A DNA stretch of 64,000 nucleotides. It comes from Lanius collurio. Its lineage: Eukaryota; Chordata; Aves; Passeriformes; Laniidae. The stretch is from assembly GCA_020086605.1 (NCBI GenBank), contig JACBWW010000004.1, positions 30,259,986-30,323,985 of the forward strand, given 5' to 3'. The translations under genes and the position numbers were made by a program. This document shows, piece after piece, positions 23,046 through 33,690 of this stretch. The notes beneath the pieces were generated by a model. The model saw nothing but the letters and a program-made list of their open reading frames with translations. It was not told where the DNA came from and ran no database searches. How positions within the stretch are numbered: position 1 is the stretch's first letter; each line of letters begins with the position of its first letter.

Positions 23046-25575
23046 TAAACCATTTTCTGATTTTGTTGGATTTGTTAAGACTTTCCAGAGTGTCCATTTC
23101 TCCCTGCTTTCTTCTTGTACCACTTTTCTCAATGCTTATTGATACACGAGTTCCATTCTCTGTTAGATTCCTAATCTTTATCCCTTTGAAGGCCATTACT
23201 TGGTATGTAAAAAACACTTCATCCCTTGTATTATTGCACAAATGTATTTTCTTTCCCCATTTACAAGCATTTGCTGCCTTTAACAGTTATTCTGGACTTC
23301 ACCAGGGATGTAAAGGAGAGGCAGTGGTTTTTTATAATTTATCAGTGTTTTAGAACTTACTTGGACTGAAGCTAATTTAGGTGAAAACCAAACTGTCCTG
23401 GCTCATCTGCCCAAGGGCACACAGAGCTTTCAGTGTCCCAGAGCCAAACCTGTGAACATGCAAGATCAGGTTTTAGATTTGGGAGGGTGGGGCAGATAAT
23501 CCATTTGTTTTGTTTTCCAGATCTCCATCTTTCACTTGGGAGGTGACCTTGGAAGTGTTTTGAACAGAATTTTTTTGGCCCACTGGATCAGCATTCTGCA
23601 GAGCTTAAAAATGTGGAACTAGGTCAGTTTGTGGGAAAGTGTCTTCCAGTTCACTGAATAAATCCCTACAAGGCATGTGGGGAAAGCAAATTCATCTCTT
23701 TCTACCAGTGAAGTTACCGAGAGAGCTCTGAAGCAGCAAGAGCAAATAGAAACATCTGATGAAAAATTGAGGTTGAATCTTGGAAAGAAAACTAGCTGTC
23801 TTACCATTTGTAATTGGATCCTGGTAATTGAGTTGAAGGAGAAAGCTTCCTTTAGGTCAAGGAGTTGCCCTGTTCACATTCATAATGAATTCATGCTAGA
23901 GATTCCCAGGATCCACCACACACAGTGCTAGGTCAGCCTAGACCAGGGCAGGATCCAACTTGCAGGCATCTCCTTGCAGCCAGAGCAGTGACTGGTCTCA
24001 GCAGAAGGTGAGTGGCTGTGGGAGCAGTGTGGGTAATAGGGGCCACCTTCCTGTTTCATCCATTTCTCCCACAGAGTAATGTTTTATGTTCCTGGAAACA
24101 ATTTTGACATCCTTGTCTACATTCCAGTGCAAAGGTGCTGTTTCCCTGTGGCAGTTTTTTGGATAGCTGGATGTGGCTGGTACAGCAGCAGCAATCTGCC
24201 TTCTCTCAAAATTCCCCAATCAGGGCGTGGGCATATCACCACAGAGGGGCTGCAGTTTGCATGATGGATAATACTCTTCTCAGAAGTGGTGCTGGGCTGG
24301 GTAATAATTCAGAGGGTGGTAACTGGGTGTGGTAAGGGATGAGCTATGAGGTACATAGGAGCAGGGATTGTGGGGAGAGGCTGATGGGAAGGGGACTGGA
24401 GGGGCTTGTTATGATGTTAAGGGAGAGGAGATGGGATGAAATGCGACACATTCAGGTTTTACTCACCTGAAAGTGTGGTTACTGTATAATAGCCTGTTTC
24501 TGTGGGAGATTGTGTTCCAATTCAGTGAACAAGTATTGTGAGAGCTTTTTCCCTAGCTTTTCCTATTGAGGGGAAGGTTCCCATAAACTAGGCACAGCCT
24601 GGGAGGATTGACTGGTCTGCTTTTAAAACTTTTATGTAATTCTTCTCTCATCTCTTAGTGCCTTCCTTTGGGCTGACAGCTAACAAATCCTCTTTTAAAG
24701 CAGTCGGTCTCTCCTGGCAGACAGTTGAGCATGGTGTTAGTCCTGTATGTGAGCAACTTGCTTTGCTGCAAGACAGCAGGGAAACAGAGGGGGTTGCAGT
24801 TTATCTGCTGGTATGGCATCCAAAGCCGGATTCCCTGGAGGAGAGATGGTACTGTCCCTTCTCCACTGCTGCAGCTGTAGCAGAGACATGGTGCTGAGGT
24901 GGTTACTAGTGGATTGGAGCTGAGCAATGAGATGATGAGGTTTGTACAGATGCATTCACCTCTTCCTGATAATGGCAGTGGTGAGAAAATCCTTGCTGGG
25001 CTTTTTTAAAGCAATGCTATGGAGAAAAGAAGCTCATAGAAATATTCAGAGCTCTGCAGTAAGATCTCCTTCCCCAGCAGCTTTGGGGCTGGGAGTTTGT
25101 GTGAGTTGGACTTGCTGGAGACCCAAGGCAGGCTGTGGCTTATGGCAGCCACTTACACCCCCTTTCTGTAAGGAAAACCAGCTGCAGCCACTGTCTGGGA
25201 AAGGCAGATCCTCTCCCACTTTGTACAGCAGCAGCCTGAGGAGTCACAGGCAGCTTTGGGGAGAGACAGAGCTGCTGGGCACCTTGTGGAATTTTGCCCC
25301 ACTCAGTAAGCAAGGTCTTGGGAAGCAAGTCCCTCTCTCCATCTTCTCTTGTGCTTGCATGGACATATCTGTCGCCTTCAGAAGGTAATTTCAGTGTATC
25401 ACAACTAGCTTGTGTTTTTCCCAGATGTTTTATGTCAGTGATTTAAAGTGGGCTGGGCTGTTCATAGCACAGCAAAGTGGAGAACTGGAGAACTATGGGA
25501 AGTAAAACCAGAATGCTGCAGTAATCTGCACATCTTTACCAAACTGCAGGGCTTGGGGATGCAGAATTTATGGTC
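23046..25575. other. Intergenic sequence, nothing recognised
   Basis: This is moderately GC-balanced sequence with several short overlapping frames on both strands. None resembles a known family. No clear repeat or RNA gene is seen. Confidence 0.5.
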
Positions 25576-25740
25576 TATCACAAGATAACTCAGGTTGGAA
25601 GGATCTTCTTGAAGTCTCTTGTCAGTTGCTCTGGAATTTATCCAGATGGATCTTGAAGAAAAACCTCTGAGCATGGAGATGCATGATCTCTCTGAGCAAT
25701 GCATTACTTTCTTCATCATGAAAAGGTTTTTATTAGGGTT
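25576..25740 (-). mobile_element. CR1 LINE 3' fragment
   Basis: Read on the + strand, the segment shows the reverse complement of a CR1 3' region. CAGGTTGGAAGGATCTTC is followed by a GACCTCTGAGAATGGAGA-like stretch, then a CTCTCTGAGCAA block and TCATCATGAAAAGGTTTTT. These are the usual landmarks of avian CR1 tails, so the element points along the minus strand. The copy is diverged and truncated and carries no reverse transcriptase frame. Confidence 0.75.
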
Positions 25741-26844
25741 GTTAGTAGAAAGGTGTAACCTCAGCAGCAGTTGCAGGCTTTGTTTTGCCTACATTCCACC
25801 AAAAGCTCACAACACAGGATTCTGTACCCTTCTTGAAAGCCCACAACATGTCCTCTGCCTGGGCCCAGCAGCAGAGCACCCACATTTGCCATTTTCCCTT
25901 TGGGGAACCTGGCAGAAAGAACACTGCAGCTTGGTTGATGCTGAGCATTGTTTACTCCACTCCACTAATCAAATTCCTGCAGTCTAGTTCTGATTTGTTT
26001 CTAGGGATTCCTGTTTTCTGTACTTGGTACTACTTATTCAAGCTTTAATCAGGGCCTAGATTGAGCCCCCTGGTTGTCCTTCATTCTGTGCTGCCTGCAA
26101 GAAGGACACATGAGCTGGGGAGCCACAGCTGCAGGCAGAGGATGCTCTTGGCAGCTGAAGAAGCCCATCCGCTGTTGACATGCAAAGAAGTCAGAGAATG
26201 AATTCAAGGACTAGGACTAAATGTAGTTTGCTAACCTCATGTGATTGTGACAAATGCCACCAACTAAAAAGATTTCACACCACAGGGGCAAAAAAACAGG
26301 GAATTGTCCTAGTGCTGTTTTAAAGTCCATTTCTGTTCTTTCATCTTGCTTTCTCCCACCTCTCCTGCACTTTTCCAGCAGTTTGTTTGCTTTGTCTGGT
26401 GGCTGCTGACCGCTGTTTTGCCTCCCCGGGATCTGATGCAGCAAGAGGGGCTGCTCCAATGGTCCTGGCAGTGGAGCTGTGTCTGCCTGTGGCTGAGCTG
26501 AAAGGCAAGGCTGAGTCGAGTAATTTAAGCACTTGGCTGAATTGAAGAGCTTGACTGCTCACTTATTTTGTGAAAGGATCTGAGGCACATTTGCATCTCT
26601 TTGTATCTCACACCCAACAGCAGTTTGCTTAGCTGGAGCTGGGAGGCTCAGTGATAACTTCCCTTGCAAGGGACAAGCTGTATCATGCTCAAATTGCAGT
26701 GTGCCAGAGATAACGCCTGGGATGTGTCTGTCCACACACAGCTGAAACAACCACTGTGTTATTGCCTGGCCCTTCCTCCCTCGAGGCTTCTGTCTCAGTC
26801 TGGCTCTGCCCAGAGGAGCAGCCCAGAGCTCTGCAGGGCCAGCA

Positions 26845-26880
26845 TTTGTTATCTGGACATGAATAAATCACAATAAAATA
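26845..26880 (+). repeat. 36-bp dispersed repeat, copy 1
   Basis: The block starts TTTGTTATCTGGACATGAAT and ends CAATAAAATA. It matches 29449-29484 at 35 of 36 positions, and the sequences on both sides differ. It contains an AATAAA hexamer. It could be the conserved 3' tail of an old retroelement, but I cannot name the family. Confidence 0.6.
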
Positions 26881-29448
26881 CTGGCATAGCACGGATGGGA
26901 GACTGAGAACACTTCACTCTCTTGTTTCCTCCCTCGCCCATCAGATTTGATCCTAATAGTGGCATAATATATATCTATTTGCTTTTAACATTCTTTGCAG
27001 CACCTTTATTTAGAAAAGGTTAGGTGCTTTCAAGCTGTGCACAAGCATTTGACAAATGCCATTCTTCCATATGATGCTTCACACTGGTAGACTGGTCAGT
27101 CACCACAACCTGCAAGTCCTAATAGCACTACTTACTAGCAGATTGTTTTGTGACCTCCTTTGCTTTATATTCTTCCTCAGGTCAGGCTCAACACAGCCTG
27201 GGGAAAAAGAAAGAGCAGAAATGAGTACATAGAACAGCCTACTTGCCTACTGAGTATTTGCCTCATCTTGCTTGCTTGTGTTCATACTTAGGGCTGTTGA
27301 AACTGAAGATTTTTGCATGTATGAAGTTTTCTAGCTGAACTAGTCAGCTAGAAAGTCCCTCATGGAGGCCAAATATCCGAGAGCTGCACGGTGTTCTGCT
27401 AACTATTCAAGCACCAAACAAGAAACTGCCTCTTTGATGAAAGCTTGATGAGGTTACGCCTATAGCATCGAAATGTGAGTCTCCCTTTTTGTGATTTCTC
27501 TTTCAGTGCTTCCCTGGCCTAGAAGCAACACTTAAACCAGCCTTAGTTCCACAGCTCTGGTTTGTTTGCAGTTAGATCTCAGGTCCCTACTAAAACCCTG
27601 CAGTTTTTAGTCATACTTGTTTTTTAAGCGAACCATCTTTATTACAGTTAAAATATGGGTCATAACTTACATAGCAGGGGAGAGTCATTGGAATCACAGC
27701 ATATAGTGTGGCTCTCTGGTCTGCTGTAAGATGTCCTCTGCAAGTCCTGCACTCAGGCATGCTACCTACATCTTGTTGTCTTTGTGGCTGGAGCGGGCAG
27801 AAATGATGGGAAGTGCCTCAGAGAAAGGTGCTGGCAGGCAAAGACATCCTAATCTGAGTTCAAGAAATGGCAGACAGGCTCTTCACACAACAGTCACTGG
27901 AGGAGCTGCAGCAGTCCTGGACAAGAGCCCTTGAGGTGTTTTCTCAGCAGTCTAGGGACCAGCAGAACAGGAAAAACCAGGGCTGCTCAGTGTGAGATGC
28001 CAACCATTTCATGACAAGAAAAGGGAGAGACAGAATGAAACTTCGTCTAAGTGCACAGCAGTCTCTCTTTTACTGAAGTTTCTCAAGTAGGAAGTGGCAG
28101 AGTAGTCTTGGAGCATGCCTGTGGGAAAACAGAAAATTTTTCTTAAACTTCATGAGGTATTGGGGTTTTCTGGTGGGGGAGGGAGATTGAGGGATACCCT
28201 CAGTCTATTCTGTTTTAAAATTTCTAGTGCTTATTTTTAGTGCTTTTTTACAGGGCAGATTTGAAAAGATCAAGTGGCAGTGTCTAAATACACAGATAAA
28301 GGCTGGATCAGTTTCACAAGGCACTGAAGTGGGGTTACATGCTGAATTTCTGCTGGCTTCTGAACTTCACCTCTGTCCTCACGTGAGGGGGAAAACCAGC
28401 AAGTTTTCCCTTTACATAGCTTTGTACTTACAGGCTTTTTGCCACAATCAGTTCTAATCAGGAGGTCTGAAGGGAAGGGGCCATGTTTTCTGAAGTGCAT
28501 CTCTTTGGGTTGGGAAAGAAAATAGAAGAATTTGAGTCCTTTGAGACCTGAGAAAAGGTTGCAAAACAAGAAAACGGGCCTAGATTTTTCAAAGCCACCA
28601 CAGAGCTGGCTATGGAGGGCTGTCAGAGATCTCCCCAAGGGCCTGGAACTTGTGGGGTGCCCAGATGGCAGCAAACCCAGCAGGCCTGCCAGGAGCACAG
28701 GGCAGCTCTGTGCTGCAGTGGTCCTGGGCCAAGGCTCCGGACTGGTCTCAGGAAAGGCTGGCTGACCTGCTTTATGTCCCATTGCATCAGGGGCCGTGGC
28801 TGTTCAGTAGTTCTGCACATCCAATCCAAGGCACCAGTGTTCATCATGTAATTGCTACTGTGTACTCAGGGACATCCTTGTATTTAAGGCATGACCAAAT
28901 ATTTCTTCCTGCAATGACTTCACAGATCAAGGCATTCAAAATTAGTAGCAACTTTTGAGGACTCCCTAATCTTAGTGCCATCCACTTTCCTCCAAGTTCT
29001 CTATGTAACACATACCTGAAGCTGACAGGCAAACTGTGGGCTTTACAGCAATCCACTATTTGTCCATACAAGGGCTTGGTAATCAAACTCTTCAGTGCCT
29101 TGTAAAGGTATTTATCAGCCAGTCTTGGCTGATACTTCTTAAATCCTAATACTGTGTTTGCACTCTTGCTATGGAAAAATGTTCCAATGGATTTGTTTTC
29201 ACATTTTCAGGGAATGATGTTGCATCACAGACAGAACCAAGATGCTTCTGAAATAATTTTCTTTTAAGAAATCAAAATATAGAGATGTGAGATGTTATGC
29301 TTCTGGCCTGTCTGTAGCCATCTGTATATTTAACACTGTATGATGGCAGCTGGAAGTTTCTGCTGCCACCATATCTATGCTGTGAGATAGTTCTTGTATA
29401 ATTTCTGAGACCAGATATATCAATGAATTCTTATTTAACTGAAAAATC

Positions 29449-29484
29449 TTTGTTATCTGGACATGAATAAATCCCAATAAAATA
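29449..29484 (+). repeat. 36-bp dispersed repeat, copy 2
   Basis: This is the second copy of the block at 26845-26880, with a single difference (C instead of A before CAATAAAATA). The flanks are unrelated to those of copy 1, so the two are not part of a longer recent duplication. Confidence 0.6.
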
Positions 29485-29739
29485 ATTTTATTTGATCTAG
29501 TACTCTAGTTGATCTGAAGCAGTACTCCCCATCTGGGGCACATCTGAGCTGGGGGTTTGGTAGTACTGGATGAGATAGAATCCTGGTTCAGTGCTCAGCA
29601 CTGGGCATCTAGGTACAGATCCAAGAACAGGGCAGGCAGACAGGGTTATTCCCCTAGAATACACCTGCAGCAATTTGGTTTAGGGACTTCTTGACCAGAG
29701 GAGTCAGAATTGCATATAAAAACTTCAGTTGTCTCTTTT

Positions 29740-30530
29740 CCAATCTTAATCTGGCCTTAATCTTACTTTTTGTACAGAAACACTTTTAAATCTTTCCCAC
29801 TGCTCTTCTCTGAGCCTCCTACTTTCTGCTAAGGTCTCCTGCAGATGGCAAGACCAGAAGTGGGATCCCAGTCTTCGGGATGTAGATGCACTGCTGTGCT
29901 ATCCTCACATTCTCCATTGTGTTCACTACCCCTTGCCAAAGTATCCCTAACACATAATTTTCTAACTGCTATGGAACATCAACTAAGTTGACATTCTTTT
30001 TAAGGGTAGGCCCAAGAGCCCATCTTGATATAAAGAGGTCAGCACTGTTTTCCCCATGTCCTTTATTTTGAAATTGTAGGTCACAGTTTTCCTGCTGTCT
30101 TCTCACCTTGTCATTTGGTAGCATATGGTTGTTTTGCAGCTCTTCACAGATAACCCTTCTGTTTTACTCAACATATCCTCATGCCACCAGGAGGTTTGTC
30201 ACATTTATTGCTCGCTCATTTGCCAGGTAATTTACTAAGTTCACCAAACATCACAGCCTTCAAAACTTGTCCCTCTGATATTGCCCTGGTGAACTCCCTC
30301 TGTCATGAAGGTTTGCTCCTTATTTCCACCTTTTAATTCCTGTCCTTAAGCATTCATCTGCTCATTCGTTCTCCTGTGAGTTTATATTCCTAGGGAACCT
30401 TTGGGGAAGCAGCTTGCTTCAAGACCCTTCAGTAGGATATGCAGGTGCTTGTATGCACTGAGCCTTTTTTGTCCATGCACTTCATGGCCACTTCAAAGGC
30501 TTCTGATAGATTTTCAGCAAGAAGACAACA
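29740..30530 (-). mobile_element. Ancient CR1-like LINE remnant
   Basis: Read on the + strand, the segment has the order and wording of a deeply diverged amniote CR1-like element in reverse. It runs from a TCTCTGAGCCTCCTACTTTC segment to a GATATTGCCCTGGTGAACTC segment, then CCTTTGGGGAAGCAGC followed by GGCTTCTGATAGATTTTC. No intact frame remains. The match is to patterns I recall for old CR1 families, so the exact subfamily and borders are uncertain. Confidence 0.5.
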
Positions 30531-33239
30531 GGAGAGGTGGAAAGTGAGAGAGACAAGGAACATGCCAGTATTACCTCTCTTCTGCAGACACCCCAGTGGG
30601 TACAGAGTTCATCGAGAGTGCTGGAAGACTCTGCTTCATAGCCTCCTCTCTTCAAGGGGATTTGATGTTGCATCTTCCAGGGAAGCATCCCAACTAGCAG
30701 GCTATTAGCTTAGCTTCTATTTTCTCCCAGCTTTTCTTGACAGATATCCTTCATTTGGCTTAAAACATGCGTTGACTCAGGAATGGGAATTTATAGCCTG
30801 GTGACTGTTCTTTAGGTTCTATTTTATCCACTGCTGTTTCAGTGAGTATTGGGTTTCTCCCGTTGAAAGTGGAACCGATGGCAATGAAAATGACTGACAG
30901 AATTGCATGCAGCCCAGACACGAGGATGATGGAGAGTGAGAGATGTGGAACTGAAAAGGCTTCTTTCAACTATCTCCTGCAAAGTGAAGTCCCAGTCTCC
31001 ATCATCCACCTGCTCCTTTTCCTGCCAGAGAACACCTAAACTATTGAACAGTCTTGCAGTGTCTTCAGACGCTTTGATGCATATGGGAAAAAGGTTGGAG
31101 AGAGAACCACAGGAAGTGGGACAATGAAGATTCAGAACTCCTACTATGGGGAAAGGGATGGTGGACCTAAGATCTAGCAGGCAATTTGGAAGGAGAGATG
31201 GGAGAAACAGGATTACCAAATCCTGTGCTGCACTTGGAGAAGTTGGAAAATCCAATTTAAAAAAACAGCACAGGGAAAAGGCAAGTTTGAGGCACACACA
31301 GTTGTCTTGAGTGCAGGACTTGGAAGTAATCCTTGAAATCAAGAACAGGACAGCAGGCAGAAAAATAGGTGAGGAGGTGCTGAGAGGCATGAAGAGCTCC
31401 CAGCTGGTGAGATGACCTGGGAGTCTCCTGTTAACCCCTCACCATGTCTGAGACCCCATAGTGTTCTGACAAGCTGCAAGCCAGTTTCAGCTCCACTTTT
31501 TGGCCAGTGCCCGGGCTAGATCCTCAGACCATTTCCCTGTCTTGTGGATGTCACTGCTCTGATGAGCACGTATCTTGTGGATATTCACAACCCCCTGCAG
31601 AGGAAGGGAAAGCAGGGATGAACACTACCAGGTGATGGGGAGGACGAGGATGTGGCTGAAACCAGGTAGATACAGAAGGGTTACAGTGAAGTCAAATGAC
31701 AGCTGATCAGCAAGGAACTGTTTTACCTTTAGGTTTACAGTAATGGTGTAAAGCTCTGGACAGGGGCCACTTACCCAGCTGAGCCCTTTGGCATTTTTGT
31801 CCTTAGAACCTTGCAGATACAAATCACAGCACTCTCTTGCCCGGGTAAAACAAAGGAATTGCACTTATTCCTGAGAGACTAATCCTGCTGTGTTCCCTGA
31901 GGATGAGCTAGGCATAATGAGACTTTTTTTGTAACTATTGTCTGTGACAAAACCAGAAACCCTTCATAGGTTATTAGCAGATGCAATGATACTCTAATGC
32001 ACTTTGTAATTCACTTTTTATTCATGAGGCCTGACAGCTATTTCCACAATGTGCTTCAGGACTGAGTGGTCTCCATGGAGAGGTTTCTTTTTGCTGTGTC
32101 AAGTGCTTTGGATATTGAGAGATGATTAAAAATGTTTGTGCGTGGCAGCTTTCCCCCATGTTTTTTAAAAAAGTAGAAGAAAGCAGTAAGATATTGCCAA
32201 GGCAGAGCCAGGAACTTGGCTTCAGGACTCTTTTATTCTCTTTGGCCTCATAATAATTTGGATCTAGCTGCTTCTCCCATCACTACTACGATTTCTTCAG
32301 ATGTACTCAAAGTTCTTGGAAATTGCCAGGTCCAAGTGGCTTTTGGAGTGCCACAAGGTGGATTCTGTTTCACATTCCAGTCTCTGCACTTACCAAGCAT
32401 CCAGCTCCGGGAACAGCCTTGCAATGGCTGGGAGCTGCTCAGACAGTGTCAAAAGCCCCTTCACTTGGAGGCTTTTCAGCAGTGGAGAGGATTTCTGATC
32501 CATGCCGGATGAGCTAATAGGAAGATCTGCACTGAATTCAGGATGTGCTGGCTCACACTGGGTAGGATTTTGGCAGCTTGCATGGCTGTCAGATGGCAAT
32601 GTTATATGCCTTCAATGGCAGACAGGAACTGGGAGAAGAGCAGATTGTGGCCTGCCAGGCAGCTGGGAAGTAGCCTGATGCAGTAGGAGGGATCACACAT
32701 GGCTGAGAACACCAACTTGTGTAATGATGAATGGGAGGTGAGTAGGAGCCATGAAATTCTAGCCTTGTCTTTAGCATGTTGATTGTTCTGACGATGGTCT
32801 GAAAAAGAAAAAAAAAAACCCAACAGACCACTGGAAAGATAAAGAATGTAACACTTGAGAAATGCTTAGCAACCTTTGCCAAGCAATGTTTGCATGCAGG
32901 GTCGAAGAGGCGTTAGAAGTATTTTTTCTGTGGCAGCTTGGTAAGGACTTCCTCTACCTGAACACTGGTCCAGTGAACACAGCAAGATCTTTAACCTTGA
33001 CCACAAGAAATCAGGCCATATTATGTGTAAGTGCATGGCACAGAGTGTGACCAGAACATGTTTTTAGTGTATCTCACAGCTGCAGTATTTGAGTGGGACT
33101 GGTGCTCTGTAGCAGGCTGCTTTCAGTTGCTGCTGATTCAGCTGCCCTCAAGGTTTCAGGTACCGCTGAAGGCTTTTCTAGCTGGCCCTGCAGGGCACTC
33201 TGTCCTCTCCCTGCCGCAGGTAGCTGAAAGTACATATGG
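30531..33239. other. Intergenic sequence, nothing recognised
   Basis: This stretch includes a 183-residue minus frame (31390-30839) and an overlapping 69-residue minus frame (30969-30760) with a hydrophobic segment. Neither resembles a family I know, and neither has supporting splice or promoter context. A T/A-rich patch lies near 32800-32820. Confidence 0.45.
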
Positions 33240-33690
33240 ATGCAGACGTGGAAACTTCTCAGGGAGACACGCAGCATTTGACAGCAGCAGGCTCCCGTTG
33301 GGATCAGGCGAGCAGCCCTTCCCTCGCTGTGCTTCGCTGCCCTGTGGCGGCAAGCGCAGGGCTCCTCCCGCTGCGGGTCGCAGAGTGTTTCAGGGAGCGG
33401 CAGGGAAGATGTGCAGAGCTTCTTGGCGGCAGGGAACAGAGACCCTGGTAAGCCGTGTGGAGGACTTTTCTCCTTTCCCACGAAGGAAAGAAAAGGGAAA
33501 GGAGGCTCCTACAACCTTCCCGGCGCTGGGAAGGGCTGTGAGGGCTGGGAAGGGGCGGAGCGCCCTCTGCTGGCGCCTGTCGCCAGCGGCAGCCGCCCGG
33601 CCCGGCCTGTGCCGTCACTTCGGGGCGACAGTCCTGGAGAAGGCGCTTCACGTCTCTCCTTCAGATTCCCGGTGAGGGCAGTGGGCACAA
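33240..33690. promoter_or_regulatory. CpG island, candidate orphan promoter
   Basis: This block of about 450 bp is much richer in GC than its surroundings. By hand I count about 30 CpG dinucleotides, against almost none in the adjacent kilobases. It holds a GC box (GGGGCGG at 33552-33558), a CTCF-like site at 33558-33577 and two good + strand splice donors (33447/33448 and 33671/33672). Such a structure is typical of a vertebrate promoter with a first exon. It lies about 12 kb downstream of the SIPA1L1 stop with no recognised gene attached. It could serve a non-coding RNA, a distant upstream exon of the next gene (RGS6 in other amniotes), or an insulator only. Confidence 0.6.
33558..33577 (-). 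promoter_or_regulatory. CTCF-type binding site
   Basis: The minus strand reads GCCAGCAGAGGGCGC, a close match to the classic CTCF core (CCASYAGRKGGCRS). It sits inside the CpG island and touches a GC box. CTCF sites of this form act as insulators and loop anchors. Binding itself is not shown by sequence alone. Confidence 0.65.

Larger units (their letters stand above)
25741..29739. other. Intergenic sequence with two copies of a 36-bp block
   Basis: I recognise no gene here. The stretch contains many short frames, including a 170-residue minus frame ending at 28270 with no family resemblance. Two near-identical 36-bp blocks are listed separately. Confidence 0.45.

Noticed and set aside
22904..23353. 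149-codon + frame with hydrophobic stretches, and a 108-codon minus frame opposite
   Set aside because: T-rich DNA on the + strand naturally encodes Leu/Phe-rich peptides. It lies in the probable SIPA1L1 3' UTR and just beyond.
24942..25388. 148-codon + frame
   Set aside because: No conserved motif, and no exon-like boundaries or codon bias.
28270..28782. 170-codon minus frame
   Set aside because: No family resemblance, and four other frames are open over the same bases.
30760..31390. Minus-strand frames of 183 and 69 codons, the shorter with a membrane-like hydrophobic segment
   Set aside because: No recognisable family, no splice or promoter support, overlapping frames on both strands, and composition typical of non-coding DNA.
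33031..33675. 214-codon + frame across the CpG island
   Set aside because: Several frames on both strands are open there because GC-rich DNA has few stops. The peptide has no known motif and the start lies in ordinary intergenic sequence.
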